Positions 1 through 8,733 of a DNA stretch of 64,000 nucleotides are shown piece after piece. The position numbers and the translations under genes were made by a program. Source of the stretch: Halomonas halocynthiae DSM 14573 (GTDB lineage Bacteria; Pseudomonadota; Gammaproteobacteria; Pseudomonadales; Halomonadaceae); contig NZ_KE384439.1 of assembly GCF_000425725.1 (NCBI RefSeq), forward strand, positions 529,309-593,308, read 5' to 3'. Every line of letters begins with the position of its first letter. Position 1 is the first letter of the stretch. The notes beneath the pieces were generated by a model that was not told the DNA's origin, searched no databases, and worked only from the letters and a program-made list of their open reading frames with translations.

Positions 1-2
1 TC

Positions 3-722
3 GGGCCGCTTGCTGCCCACTTGAAAAAATTCATCCCTTTCTACAAGGCAGAGCTAACATCACGCGATGATGTGGCTATCATCGGCATAATGGGCAAAGA
101 AGCCCATGCCATTGCAGAAGTACAACTCGATGTCAGCACACCGACGGTTTGGCATCAATCTGGCGACAGTCAACGTCAGCTCTTGGCGCACCCTGGCCCC
201 TGCCCGCGCCTGGTGGTTTGTGTTCCGACAGACAACGCTGACGCGCTATGGCAAACGCTGATAACACAGACATCACCGGTCAACAGCAATATTTGGACAC
301 TTCATGATATCCAAGCTGGGCTTGCTTGGTTAAGCAACGAGCAAAGCGATACGTATCTGCCACAAATGATTAACTGGGAAGCCTTGGGCGGTATCAGTTT
401 TAGAAAAGGCTGTTACACCGGCCAGGAAGTCGTCGCCCGGGCTCACTTTCGCGGCCAGGTCAAAAAACGGCTGATGCGAGGCCAACTGGATTGCCAAACT
501 CTGCCAGCACTAGGCAGCCTCATCACTGACGAAGCAGGAAAACGATTAGGTGACGTCATCAGCGCCGAATATGACGCGTATCAGAAAGTAGAAGTACTGG
601 CGGTAGTGACTCAGCGCGACCCTGAACCAGAACGCTATATTGATGGACACAAACTTCAGCGCTTAAACCTTCCCTACTCCATCGAGCGCGTTGATCCTGA
701 ACAGCTGGCTGAGGACAGCTGA
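3..722 (+). CDS. ygfZ: tRNA-modifying protein YgfZ (5'-truncated by window edge)
   Basis: This is the C-terminal 239 residues of the folate-binding YgfZ protein, which in E. coli supports Fe-S enzyme maintenance such as MiaB-dependent tRNA thiolation. The signature KGCYTGQE lies near nt 405-428, followed by VARAHFRG; both are diagnostic of the YgfZ/GcvT-like fold. The frame is open to the window edge, and the residues before the first internal TTG (LAAHLKKF) align with the E. coli protein, so the gene starts upstream and about 85 residues are missing. The stop TGA at 720-722 is only 2 bp from the convergent tatD stop, leaving no room for a separate terminator. Identity is confident; the cellular role is taken from the family. 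Confidence 0.93.
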   Translation, partial: GPLAAHLKKFIPFYKAELTSRDDVAIIGIMGKEAHAIAEVQLDVSTPTVWHQSGDSQRQLLAHPGPCPRLVVCVPTDNADALWQTLITQTSPVNSNIWTLHDIQAGLAWLSNEQSDTYLPQMINWEALGGISFRKGCYTGQEVVARAHFRGQVKKRLMRGQLDCQTLPALGSLITDEAGKRLGDVISAEYDAYQKVEVLAVVTQRDPEPERYIDGHKLQRLNLPYSIERVDPEQLAEDS

Positions 723-724
723 TA

Positions 725-1492
725 CTACAGTGCCGCAGGCTGAAACAGAGCACGGACATTGGCTGTTGACTGAGCGGCAATTGTCGCCGATGCCTCACCG
801 CGTAGTGAGGCCACAGCTTGACACACTCGTGCAACTTGCGATGGTTCGTTACGCTCGCCCTGACACCCCTTAAGCGGCATGTCAGGGCTGTCTGTTTCAA
901 GAACAAAACCATTATCGGGCAGTGCTGCTACCGCACGATGCAGCCGCTTGGCACGTGGGTAAGTCAACGCGCCCCCCAACCCCAGCATAAAGCCAAGATC
1001 AAGAAATGCCTGCGCCTGCTCAGGCGACCCAGCAAACCCATGAATCAACCCGCCAGCAGGAAGTGCCAGCTGACGTAACCGCTTCGCCACTTGATCATTA
1101 GCCTGCACACAGTGCACGACAACAGGGAGCCGTCGCTGCTTCGCCAGCTTGAGCTGAGCATCGAACAACGCCCATTGGGCTTCTAAGGTTTCGGGAAAGC
1201 GAGCGTCGACCCCGCACTCACCAATGCCAACCACGCCAGGGTGTGCTGCAAGCACCTCACCCAGTGCCGCCACGTCATCCGGCTCATGAGAGTCCATAAA
1301 ATAAGGGTGCAGTCCCAAACACACGCTGACGTCAATACGCTGACCTAATGCCAGCACACCCTGCCAACACTCACGCGTTGTCGCTGGCACAATAAAATGA
1401 CACACACCTGCCGCCTGGGCTCTTTTAATGACGATCTCACGGTCAGTATCAAAAGCAGCAAAATCAAGATGGCAGTGCGCGTCAATCAGCAT
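725..1492 (-). CDS. tatD: TatD family metal-dependent hydrolase
   Basis: This is a 255-residue TIM-barrel metallohydrolase of the TatD DNase family; known members are Mg-dependent 3'-5' exonucleases or DNA/RNA repair nucleases. Metal ligands are visible in order: DAHCHLDF near the N-terminus (HxH), GIGECGVD (Glu), VVVHCVQ (His), HGFAG (His) and ETDSPDMP (Asp). I chose the ATG at 1492 because it places LIDAHCHLD right at the N-terminus as in the family; a longer start at 1549 would add 19 unconserved residues and run into prfC. The gene starts 17 bp after the prfC stop on the same strand, so the two are probably cotranscribed. It could be one of the TatD paralogues (YcfH, YjjV), which motifs alone do not separate. 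Confidence 0.88.
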   Translation of the reverse strand: MLIDAHCHLDFAAFDTDREIVIKRAQAAGVCHFIVPATTRECWQGVLALGQRIDVSVCLGLHPYFMDSHEPDDVAALGEVLAAHPGVVGIGECGVDARFPETLEAQWALFDAQLKLAKQRRLPVVVHCVQANDQVAKRLRQLALPAGGLIHGFAGSPEQAQAFLDLGFMLGLGGALTYPRAKRLHRAVAALPDNGFVLETDSPDMPLKGCQGERNEPSQVARVCQAVASLRGEASATIAAQSTANVRALFQPAAL

Positions 1493-1509
1493 GTGAAAAC
1501 CGAGTATTC

Positions 1510-3099
1510 CTAGTGCTCCCGCGTGTGATGGAACTCGACATCTGGCCAACGCTCCTGGGTCATCTGCAGGTTAACCCGAGTCGGGGCGATATAGGTGAGG
1601 TGCCCGCCACCATCAATGGCCAGATTAGCGCTGGCTTTGCGCCGAAATTCATCCAGCATTTTTTCATCTTTGCAGGAGATCCAGCGGGCCGTCTGCACAT
1701 TCACGCCCTCATAGATGCAGTCCACGCGATATTCTTCTTTCAGGCGATGAGCTACCACATCAAACTGCAGTACCCCAACAGCCCCAAGAATCAAGTCATT
1801 ATTATCAACCGGCATGAATACCTGAGTTGCGCCTTCTTCGGATAGCTGTTGCAAGCCTTTTTGCAGCGCTTTCATCTTGAGCGGGTCTTTCAAACGTACA
1901 CGCTTAAACAACTCCGGAGCAAAGTGAGGTATGCCGGTAAAGCGCATGTCTTCACCTTGAGTGAACGTATCACCAATCTGAATAGTGCCGTGGTTATGCA
2001 GACCGATAATATCGCCAGGCCAAGCTTCTTCTACTTGCGCACGGTCAGAGGCCATAAAAGTCAGCGCATCGGCAATTTTAACGTCTTTGCCGATACGCAC
2101 ATGACACATCTTCATGTTTTTCTCATATTTCCCTGAGCACACACGCAAAAAAGCAATACGATCACGGTGCTTGGGGTCCATATTGGCCTGAATCTTGAAT
2201 ACAAAGCCGGTGAAGCCCCCATCATCTGCGGTGACAGTGCGGGTATCGGTATCACGGGGCTGAGGCGGCGGTGCATACTCAACAAAACCATCAAGCATTT
2301 CACGCACACCAAAGTTGCCCATAGCCGTACCGAAGTAAACAGGCGTTAATTCGCCGCGCAAATACGCAGCATGGTCGAATTCGTGAGAAGCACCGCGAAC
2401 CAACTCGACCTCCATACGCAACTCTTCAGCTAAATCCGCCCCCAACACCGTATCAACCTCGGGACTGTCGAGCCCCTCGATGCGTTTATCTTCGGGAACA
2501 CGGCTACCCTGGCCTTGGGTGTAAAGGTGAATGACATCGTTATAAAGGTGGTAAACCCCTTTAAACTGTCGCCCCATCCCAATCGGCCAAGTCATCGGTG
2601 CACACTGGATATTCAGCACCGTCTCGACTTCATCCATAACTTCTATCGGGTCACGAGTTTCTCGGTCCATCTTATTGATAAAGGTCAGGATAGGCGTAGT
2701 GCGTAACCGACAGACGTCCATCAGTTTAATGGTCCGGTCTTCAACGCCCTTCGCGCCATCAATCATCATCAACGCGGAGTCTACGGCTGTCAGAGTCCGG
2801 TAAGTGTCCTCGGAAAAATCCTCATGGCCCGGCGTATCAAGCAGATTGACCATCCGCCCACGATAGGGGAACTGCATCACCGAGGTGGTTACCGAGATGC
2901 CCCGCTCTTGCTCCATCTTCATCCAATCTGAAGTGGCATGACGGTCATCACGCTTACTTTTAACTGAACCTGCCAGCTGGATGGCATTGCCAAACAGCAG
3001 CATTTTTTCGGTAATAGTGGTCTTGCCCGCGTCGGGGTGAGAAATGATGGCGAACGTGCGTCTAAGCCCCGCCTCATGAGCTATCTGAGCGTCTTTCAT
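1510..3099 (-). CDS. prfC: peptide chain release factor 3 (RF3)
   Basis: This is a 529-residue translational GTPase, the same length as E. coli RF3, which recycles RF1/RF2 from the ribosome after termination. The G-domain motifs are intact: P-loop SHPDAGKTT near residue 21, DTPGHEDF near 88 and NKMD near 142, followed by the RF3-specific domains II and III ending in FHHTREH. EF-G features of domains IV-V are absent, as expected for RF3. The start ATG at 3099 has a GAGGT-type ribosome site. It is the first gene of a probable prfC-tatD unit. The upstream stretch has two copies of TTGTACT (3117-3123 and 3129-3135) but no convincing promoter. Confidence 0.97.
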   Translation of the reverse strand: MKDAQIAHEAGLRRTFAIISHPDAGKTTITEKMLLFGNAIQLAGSVKSKRDDRHATSDWMKMEQERGISVTTSVMQFPYRGRMVNLLDTPGHEDFSEDTYRTLTAVDSALMMIDGAKGVEDRTIKLMDVCRLRTTPILTFINKMDRETRDPIEVMDEVETVLNIQCAPMTWPIGMGRQFKGVYHLYNDVIHLYTQGQGSRVPEDKRIEGLDSPEVDTVLGADLAEELRMEVELVRGASHEFDHAAYLRGELTPVYFGTAMGNFGVREMLDGFVEYAPPPQPRDTDTRTVTADDGGFTGFVFKIQANMDPKHRDRIAFLRVCSGKYEKNMKMCHVRIGKDVKIADALTFMASDRAQVEEAWPGDIIGLHNHGTIQIGDTFTQGEDMRFTGIPHFAPELFKRVRLKDPLKMKALQKGLQQLSEEGATQVFMPVDNNDLILGAVGVLQFDVVAHRLKEEYRVDCIYEGVNVQTARWISCKDEKMLDEFRRKASANLAIDGGGHLTYIAPTRVNLQMTQERWPDVEFHHTREH

Positions 3100-3712
3100 T
3101 TTACCTCTAAGAAAATTTGTACTCAGACTTGTACTTAACCTTCAAAGTGCCGTCGCTGAGTTATTCAGAATAGCGCAGATTGTAACGCTATGGCGCTAAT
3201 GGTGCTATGTTGATCAAAACGATCAAGAAAAATGCTTGGGCACCCGCAAGTACCCCACATAATGAGCAACGACCAGTATAAGTACCTAGCGACAAGACAA
3301 AATGGCGCAAATCAGAAGTCACGCCCCGACGACTTAGTGAACACCAAGCTACCCAGCGCGCTGGCTTTTGCTGGATCACTTGAATAATTCCTATTCGTAC
3401 TGATAGTCTCCAAGCTCACCATAATCTGAGGAGACTGGCACATGAGCAGAGAAACTCCCGAATCATGAGTGGCCTGATCGGTTCCCATTCGCTCCGCGAG
3501 AATGTGAAGCTGCTGCTACAGATCGGCCATGGCCTTACCAACCAGTAAGATTGGGTTTAACAGTTTTTATCACTCAGAGAGTACGGGATGAAAAGGCGTT
3601 AACAGCAATAGCAGACCTGTTGGAGCCAGTCATCAAGATACATGTGGCAGCGTACTATTTTTAGTTTTTCGCTGATATTTCTATTAAACAATCGAAAACA
3701 AGGAAATAAGTA
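3100..3712. other. gene-poor stretch with short decayed reading frames
   Basis: These 600 bases between prfC and the next recognisable item carry only short, stop-interrupted frames. On the plus strand a peptide starting MLIKTIKKNAW (ATG near 3208) ends after about 24 codons, and a different frame just downstream reads KSEVTPRRLS before a stop. Together they vaguely recall the start of MsrP/YedY-type proteins, but the match is too weak to name. Another frame begins MSGLIGSHSLRENVK near 3465 and ends within 28 codons. No RNA gene, terminator or intact coding region is visible. I read it as degraded coding DNA. Confidence 0.4.
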
Positions 3713-3902
3713 ATGAAGGCTAACTCTATATTATTAGCGGCAACAGTTTTTTTGGGATCCCTTCACTCTCTCATGCTCAAGACTTTTCCTTCGGCCAGTA
3801 TTCAAAGTTAGCAACAAACACACTCAAGCTGTTACCGAATTAAACGGCCACGAAAGTGTCACTATGATTCAAGAGGCACATTGGATTAAAGAAGACTGCT
3901 AA
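3713..3902 (+). pseudogene. frameshifted small secreted-protein gene
   Basis: A good ribosome site (AAGGA, eight bases before ATG 3713) precedes a signal-peptide-like start MKANSILLAATVF. The frame then breaks at a run of seven T (3747-3753). One extra T would restore SLSHAQDFSFGQ, with a typical signal-peptidase site after SHA. That second frame ends early, while a third frame continues as TELNGHESVTMIQEAHWIKE and stops at 3900-3902. The parts look like pieces of one exported protein of about 60 residues disrupted by two frameshifts. The T7 tract could instead be a phase-variable slip site or a sequencing error. The family is not recognised. The 3' end overlaps a candidate pseudogene on the other strand, and probably only one of the two is real. 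Confidence 0.4.
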
Positions 3903-4154
3903 AGTAGTGCCATCGCCTAATTGATACTGATTAAAGGCTTCCCAGGGAAACGCTGACCAGTTCGGCTTCGAGTGCCTGAGTGGCTCGACCACCTCCTCGG
4001 CAATCATTTATCGACCACTACGCTCTCGATAGACAAAGCTTCCCCGTCCAGCCCAGTCTCCCTGTTCAGCTTGCTCACTTAGCCTTGGCCGATTGCGCCC
4101 CAAGGCGTTAAGCCGCTGCCTGACGTTATCAAAGTCTGTATAATGATAGGCCAG
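3840..4154 (-). pseudogene. gene remnant with in-frame stop, function unknown
   Basis: On the minus strand one frame stays open from 4154 to 3840 except for a single TAA at 4008-4010. The upstream half reads FDNVRQRLNALGRNRPRLSE and on to VYRERSGR; directly after the stop it continues as MIAEEVVEPLRHSKPNW and ends in CLLNHSDTFVAV. The composition is protein-like on both sides, which suggests one gene with a nonsense mutation and no surviving start. The NHSD element weakly recalls SET-domain proteins, but that is not enough for a call. It ends inside the region of the plus-strand remnant 3713-3902. Confidence 0.35.
4139..4144 (+). promoter_or_regulatory. -10-like TATAAT before regB
   Basis: A perfect TATAAT lies 28 bp upstream of the preferred regB start at 4173. 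No good -35 hexamer is found at 16-18 bp, so the promoter is weak or activator-dependent. Its position argues against the earlier in-frame ATG at 4143, which overlaps the hexamer itself. Confidence 0.4.
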
Positions 4155-4172
4155 TCAGCCTATGGAGGCGCC

Positions 4173-5474
4173 ATGCACTCACCTCACCCTTCACTCCTGC
4201 CTCTTTCGACACCTAATCGAAATCTAGTGAGGCTGACCATTGTCCGTGGTATCAGTTGGACCGGTTTTTTAGCGGGGCTAATTATTGGCGTTGAAGGCTT
4301 AGGTTTTAGTCTCAATGTGCCTGCGGTCATTACCGTTATTCTCCTCATGGGGCTGATTAATGTTGCCACGTGGTGGCGACTGAGCAGGCCGCGAGATGTC
4401 AGTCATCAAGAATACTTAGTGCATTTATTGATCGATATATTTGGCCTGACGCTGCTTTTTCACTTGACCGGCGGCCCTACCAACCCTTTTATCAACTATT
4501 ACTTAATTCCTGTGACTATTGCAGCAGCCACCCTGCCTTGGCGTCATGCCTGGATCATTGCTAGCACCTCACTACTGGCTTATAGCTTGCTGATGTTTTT
4601 CTATCATCCCGTACCTCAGCTGGGCATGTCACACGCAGGTAGCACGCTAAACCTACATACATTAGGCATGTGGCTTAACTTTACCCTCTCGGCTGGGCTG
4701 GTAACTTTTTTTGTCTACAAGATGGCCGGCGCACTGCGCGCCAAAGAGCAAACCCTCTCACATACCCGTGAGGCCTCACTTCGTAACGAACAAGTGTTAG
4801 CGGTTGCTACCCAGGCCGCGGGCACCGCTCATGAGCTGGGTACACCTCTATCAACCATGGCAGTGCTGTTATCAGAAATGCGTCAAGACGCGGCGGAAAA
4901 CACTCAGCTAACAGGTGACATCGATTTACTGCGTTGCCAAGTAGATACCTGCAAATCACACTTGCAACGACTCGTGGAGGTTGCCGACCGCCGGCACATG
5001 ACAGCCGCCGACACGCGTGATGCACGGCAATGGCTAAGTGATATTGTGCAACGCTGGTTGGTTCTGCGGCCTGATGTTAGCCACCAGCTGGACATGCTCA
5101 GCACCAGCGATCCTTCAGGCGACGATATTGACGACACGCCCTGGATCAGCGTTGATGCAACGCTGGACCAAGCCTTAACCAACTTGCTCAATAACGCTGC
5201 TGATGCTAACCCGGATAGCATTGCCGTCTACCTGAACTGGAACCACACAGAGGTCGTAATCGATATTCGCGACCATGGGCCAGGCGTGCCGCTGGAAATT
5301 GCTGATCAGTTAGGTGAAACCTTCGTTTCCACCAAGAGCAAAGGGATGGGTATCGGGCTGTTTCTTACTCACGCCACCATTAACCGACTAGGCGGCGGCG
5401 TCAGCCTTTATAATCATCCCGAGGGCGGCACGCTGACAGAAGTGGTACTGCCCCGCCGCAACCCAAGCAATTAA
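4173..5474 (+). CDS. regB: redox sensor histidine kinase RegB/PrrB/ActS family
   Basis: This 433-residue inner-membrane kinase has about six N-terminal transmembrane segments. A loop contains GGPTNPF near residue 100, the motif linked to ubiquinone sensing in RegB. The phospho-acceptor box AHELGTPLSTM lies near residue 220. A conserved cysteine follows in QVDTCKSHL, where the redox-active Cys of Rhodobacter RegB sits. The HATPase domain shows LTNLLNNAADAN, DHGPGVP and KGMGIGLFL. I chose ATG 4173 because GGAGG precedes it by four bases; ATG 4143 would lie within the TATAAT box. regA follows after 34 bp. In relatives the pair controls respiration, energy metabolism and redox genes in response to oxygen; that role is inferred here. 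Confidence 0.92.
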   Translation: MHSPHPSLLPLSTPNRNLVRLTIVRGISWTGFLAGLIIGVEGLGFSLNVPAVITVILLMGLINVATWWRLSRPRDVSHQEYLVHLLIDIFGLTLLFHLTGGPTNPFINYYLIPVTIAAATLPWRHAWIIASTSLLAYSLLMFFYHPVPQLGMSHAGSTLNLHTLGMWLNFTLSAGLVTFFVYKMAGALRAKEQTLSHTREASLRNEQVLAVATQAAGTAHELGTPLSTMAVLLSEMRQDAAENTQLTGDIDLLRCQVDTCKSHLQRLVEVADRRHMTAADTRDARQWLSDIVQRWLVLRPDVSHQLDMLSTSDPSGDDIDDTPWISVDATLDQALTNLLNNAADANPDSIAVYLNWNHTEVVIDIRDHGPGVPLEIADQLGETFVSTKSKGMGIGLFLTHATINRLGGGVSLYNHPEGGTLTEVVLPRRNPSN

Positions 5475-5508
5475 CCCGCCGTGTTTCGGCTCGGTTGAGG
5501 AGACCACC

Positions 5509-6060
5509 ATGCAAGAGACATACCAACAAGACAGCCAGACCCTGCTGGTCATCGACGATGACGAGATGTTTTGCCAGGTTATGCAGCGTGCCTTGAGTCG
5601 CCGCGGTTTCAACGTCCTAGTGGCCCACTGTGGCAATGACGCGCTCACTCTCGCACGGCTGCACCAACCGTCGTTAGCAACCCTAGACCTCAAGCTGGAA
5701 AATGAATCTGGTCTGAAGCTGTTACCAGAGCTGCTTGACGTCGTGCCACAGTGTCATACCATTATCCTGACGGGTTACTCCAGTATTGCGACAGCTGTCG
5801 AGGCAACCAAGCTGGGCGCGATCAATTACTTGTGTAAGCCGGTGGATGCTGACGACATCGTTGATGCTTTCAGTCGCCAACAGGGCAACCCAGAAGCCGA
5901 GCTTGCTGACAATCCACCCTCAATTAACCGATTAGCGTGGGAGCATATTCAGAAAGTACTGCATGAGCATGACGGTAATATTTCCGCCACCGCTCGCGCC
6001 CTTGGCATGCATCGCCGCACGCTGCAGCGTAAACTACAAAAGCGCCCTGTGCGACGTTAA
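5509..6060 (+). CDS. regA: response regulator RegA/PrrA/ActR
   Basis: This 183-residue protein has a receiver domain (acidic pocket IDDDE near residues 15-19, phospho-acceptor Asp60 in LATLDLKL, switch Lys in CKPVDADD). A short linker leads to a Fis-type helix-turn-helix at the C-terminus (ISATARALGMHRRTLQRKL). The string MHRRTLQRKL is the hallmark of RegA-family DNA recognition helices. GAGGAG provides a strong ribosome site. It lies directly behind regB and is almost certainly its partner. Length matches the family (about 180). Target genes cannot be read from this window. The stop is 10 bp from the convergent hybE-like stop. Confidence 0.94.
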   Translation: MQETYQQDSQTLLVIDDDEMFCQVMQRALSRRGFNVLVAHCGNDALTLARLHQPSLATLDLKLENESGLKLLPELLDVVPQCHTIILTGYSSIATAVEATKLGAINYLCKPVDADDIVDAFSRQQGNPEAELADNPPSINRLAWEHIQKVLHEHDGNISATARALGMHRRTLQRKLQKRPVRR

Positions 6061-6070
6061 CCGTACGGAT

Positions 6071-6490
6071 TCATGGTGCAGCCATTAGCGACGTCACCAG
6101 CCGTTGAGCCAGCCGACTCCCTTGCTCTAGTGAGTTGATATCAGAGACATCTTCTAGCAGCACGCAATGCCACACCCAATCTCGCTCATCCAGCACTAAC
6201 GGTGTCAGCGGATAGTTACCCGCTGGCAAGCTCAACCAGCGCACCGTTTCCAACGGAGGGCTGCTATTGCCAGCAACAGGCACTAGCATCAAGCTAAGCG
6301 TAAGCGGGGTTATCAAGGCACCAACCAACAACTCACCCTCATCTTCATGCCACCGCTGAAAACACAAGGCATCGGCTGCAAGCTTTGGGTTGAAGCTCGA
6401 CTGCTCCTTAGCATGACGTAAATAGCGACGCTCCCAACTCTTCACTAACCGCTGCAATTCGGCATACTGGCTAGGTGTTAATGCCTGCAT
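6071..6490 (-). CDS. HybE-family [NiFe]-hydrogenase assembly chaperone-like protein
   Basis: This 139-residue soluble protein carries the HybE/HyaF-like core: NPKLAADALCFQRW, then LLVGALITPLTLSLMLVP, and a later segment on sitting a residue pattern around LPAGNYPL. In hydrogenase operons HybE-type proteins help Tat-dependent maturation of the small subunit. No hydrogenase, hyp or Tat gene is present in this window, so this is an orphan copy and its partner is unknown. It is convergent with regA and divergent from grxA. The function is therefore inferred only from family resemblance, and it may have been repurposed for another exported metalloprotein. Confidence 0.7.
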   Translation of the reverse strand: MQALTPSQYAELQRLVKSWERRYLRHAKEQSSFNPKLAADALCFQRWHEDEGELLVGALITPLTLSLMLVPVAGNSSPPLETVRWLSLPAGNYPLTPLVLDERDWVWHCVLLEDVSDINSLEQGSRLAQRLVTSLMAAP

Positions 6491-6688
6491 AATGGCTCCT
6501 CAACAAGAATCCCCCTGTTTCAAGCGGGCCCTATTTTATCACCGCTTCCCCTGTTCGATAGGCGCGGCGATAGTCATTGCATATCGTATGATCAAATTCA
6601 GACTATTGGATAAAGCACAACGTCTGCTTCACAATATACCTAACAGCAACACCATTTACCGCCAAAGCGGTTCATAAGGAGAGTATTA

Positions 6689-6955
6689 ATGTTTGTGGTT
6701 ATTTTTGGTCGCCCAGGCTGCCCTTTCTGCGTACGTGCCAAAGAGCTTGCTGAGCAGCTCGATGACGCCAAGGCGATTGAAGGCTTTCGCTATGTCGACA
6801 TTCACGCCGAGGGTATCTCCAAGGCCGATATGGAAAAAACCATTGGCAAGCCAGTAGAAACTGTTCCGCAGATCTTTGCTGACCAAACTCACATTGGTGG
6901 CTTCACTGAATTTGATCAATACGTAAAAGACAAAGGGTTACTGAGCGCCCAGTAA
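6689..6955 (+). CDS. grxA: glutaredoxin 1 (GrxA type)
   Basis: This 88-residue dithiol glutaredoxin resembles E. coli GrxA closely: FGRPGCPFCVRAKELAE holds the CPFC active site near residues 11-14, followed by the cis-Pro element TVPQIF and the glutathione-binding GGFTEF. It reduces protein and glutathione mixed disulfides, including ribonucleotide reductase, with electrons from glutathione. A GGAGAG ribosome site precedes the ATG. It is monocistronic, ending in a strong bidirectional terminator at 6979-7022. The class-1 CPxC motif excludes a monothiol glutaredoxin (CGFS). Confidence 0.93.
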   Translation: MFVVIFGRPGCPFCVRAKELAEQLDDAKAIEGFRYVDIHAEGISKADMEKTIGKPVETVPQIFADQTHIGGFTEFDQYVKDKGLLSAQ

Positions 6956-6978
6956 TAAGAGCACTTAGTTTGACGAAC

Positions 6979-7022
6979 AAAAAGCCGCCGCCCAAGCACA
7001 ACGTCTTGGGTGGCGGCTTTTT
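6979..7022. terminator. bidirectional Rho-independent terminator
   Basis: An 18-bp near-perfect stem (6979-6996 with 7005-7022, starting AAAAAGCCGCC and ending GGCGGCTTTTT) encloses an eight-base loop. It has a T-run on one flank and an A-run on the other, so it can end both grxA and the convergent CoA-transferase operon. Confidence 0.92.
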
Positions 7023-7073
7023 ATCATTATCGCAGGGTTAATTTACCACCAACGACTTGACCAGCATCGACTA

Positions 7074-7733
7074 TCAATCAAATATCATTTCAGGCACATG
7101 GTCAGGTACGATCAGCTTACCTGCTGTTTTTTCGACAATCTCTTCAACACTAACGCCTGGGGCACGCTCTTTAAGTACAAACGCACCATTTTCAATTTCT
7201 AAATAGGCCAGATCCGTCAACACTCGGCGAATACATGCAGCCCCCGTCAACGGAAGCTCACACTTTTCCAGCAACTTCGACTCACCGTGCTTGGAGGCGT
7301 GAGTCATGGTACAAATGATGTTATCTGCACCGGCCACCAAATCCATCGCACCGCCCATGCCCTTAATCAGCTTGCCCGGAATCATCCACGAAGCAATATT
7401 GCCCTGTTGGTCGACCTCGAAAGCTCCAAGGACAGTCAGGTCTACATGACCGCCACGAATCATCGCGAACGACTCAGCAGATGAAAAAATAGCCGCTCCC
7501 GTACGCGCCGTCACGGTTTCTTTGCCGGCATTGATCATATCGGCATCTAACTCTGCCTCAGTAGGGTAGCGCCCCATACCTAGCAAACCATTTTCAGACT
7601 GCAGCATCACATCAATATCATCCGGCACATAGTTAGCCACCAGTGTTGGAATACCAATGCCCAGATTGACATAGAAGCCATCTTCCAGCTCGCGCGCGAC
7701 GCGCTGAGCCATTTGTTCACGTGTAAGTGCCAT
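7074..7733 (-). CDS. scoB: 3-oxoacid CoA-transferase subunit B
   Basis: This 219-residue beta subunit of a class I CoA-transferase contains the catalytic glutamate motif SENGLLGMG near residues 46-54 and the GGAMDLVAGA element. It would transfer CoA between succinyl-CoA (or acetyl-CoA) and acetoacetate or a related short 3-oxoacid, feeding ketone bodies or acetoacetate into acetyl-CoA. It lies 52 bp behind subunit A on the same strand. AGGAGA precedes the ATG by nine bases. The sequence is closest in style to the SCOT type, but AtoA-type specificity cannot be excluded from sequence. Confidence 0.9.
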   Translation of the reverse strand: MALTREQMAQRVARELEDGFYVNLGIGIPTLVANYVPDDIDVMLQSENGLLGMGRYPTEAELDADMINAGKETVTARTGAAIFSSAESFAMIRGGHVDLTVLGAFEVDQQGNIASWMIPGKLIKGMGGAMDLVAGADNIICTMTHASKHGESKLLEKCELPLTGAACIRRVLTDLAYLEIENGAFVLKERAPGVSVEEIVEKTAGKLIVPDHVPEMIFD

Positions 7734-7785
7734 CTTATTATCTCCTGTCAGGTATTGAGAAACCGTGTAAAAACGCTAGCGAGTT

Positions 7786-8487
7786 TTAGCCTTCGCGAAC
7801 CATGCGTCTTTCGATGCGCTTCTCAAAGCTGCCCTGAATAATGCGATCGACGTAGATACCCGGTGTATGAATCTGGTCAGGCTTCAACTCACCAGGTTCA
7901 ACAATTTCTTCAACTTCAACCACCGTAATACGACCAGCCGTTGCAGCCATTGGGTTAAAGTTCTGGGCAGTATCACGATAAATCACATTGCCGTAGCGGT
8001 CCGCTTTCCAGCCTTTCACGATGGCAAAGTCACCAACAACACTTTCTTCAAGAATATGCGGCCGTCCGTTGAACTCACGCACTTCCTTTCCATCACCAAC
8101 GGGTGTGCCATACCCAGTCGCCGTGTAAAACGCTGGAATACCAGCACCACCAGCTCGCATTTTTTCAGCCAGGGTGCCCTGAGGAGTTAGCACGACCGTG
8201 ATTTCCTCATTGAGCATCTGGCGCTCAAAAAGTGCGTTCTCACCCACATAAGAGGCGTAAATCGTGCTGATTTGACGGTCCTCAAGTAAAATACCCAAAC
8301 CAAAACCATCAACGCCGCAATTGTTGGAATAAACCGTGAGATCCTTGGTGCCACGCCGCTTGATCTCAGCAATCAGGTTTTCGGGGATACCACAAAGGCC
8401 AAAACCGCCTGCAATTACGGTCATGCCATCCTCGATACCTTCCATTGCCTCTTCGTAGGAACTCACACGCTTGTCAAATCCGGCCAT
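7786..8487 (-). CDS. scoA: 3-oxoacid CoA-transferase subunit A
   Basis: This 233-residue alpha subunit has the CoA-transferase I signature [13 protein letters not shown] near residues 27-39, plus the [12 protein letters not shown] and TGYGTPV elements typical of succinyl-CoA:3-ketoacid transferases. It pairs with the B subunit immediately downstream. A 16-bp palindrome (8596-8611) upstream may be its operator. No thiolase or dehydrogenase is adjacent, so the pathway (acetoacetate or PHB use, or branched-chain amino-acid degradation) is an inference. Confidence 0.9.
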   Translation of the reverse strand: MAGFDKRVSSYEEAMEGIEDGMTVIAGGFGLCGIPENLIAEIKRRGTKDLTVYSNNCGVDGFGLGILLEDRQISTIYASYVGENALFERQMLNEEITVVLTPQGTLAEKMRAGGAGIPAFYTATGYGTPVGDGKEVREFNGRPHILEESVVGDFAIVKGWKADRYGNVIYRDTAQNFNPMAATAGRITVVEVEEIVEPGELKPDQIHTPGIYVDRIIQGSFEKRIERRMVREG

Positions 8488-8595
8488 CTAATGTCTCCAG
8501 AGTGAGGGATGCTGGTAGGTGAAGCTGTTGTCCTGTAGGGACCGTCAAATTATTACTGATGCACTACCTGAAAACTGGCGCGACTTATTAATCGC

Positions 8596-8611
8596 TTGTT
8601 TCCTGAAACAA
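8596..8611. promoter_or_regulatory. 16-bp palindrome upstream of scoAB
   Basis: TTGTTTC-CT-GAAACAA is a perfect palindrome about 110 bp upstream of scoA, within the 246-bp divergent region shared with the acyltransferase. It looks like an operator for a dimeric repressor. No matching regulator gene is adjacent. Confidence 0.4.
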
Positions 8612-8733
8612 TCTTCCCGTTGATTTCAATGACCGTCAAGTTGCTTCACGCAATTGCAACAGATGATGTGAGACTGGGCAGACGCGCTCTCATCCATTAG
8701 CATAATACGCCCGATAAGGCTCAGGAGTCCGGC

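Noticed and set aside
3188..3379. 63-residue minus-strand reading frame
   Set aside because: No ribosome site and no protein-like pattern; it overlaps better plus-strand remnants.
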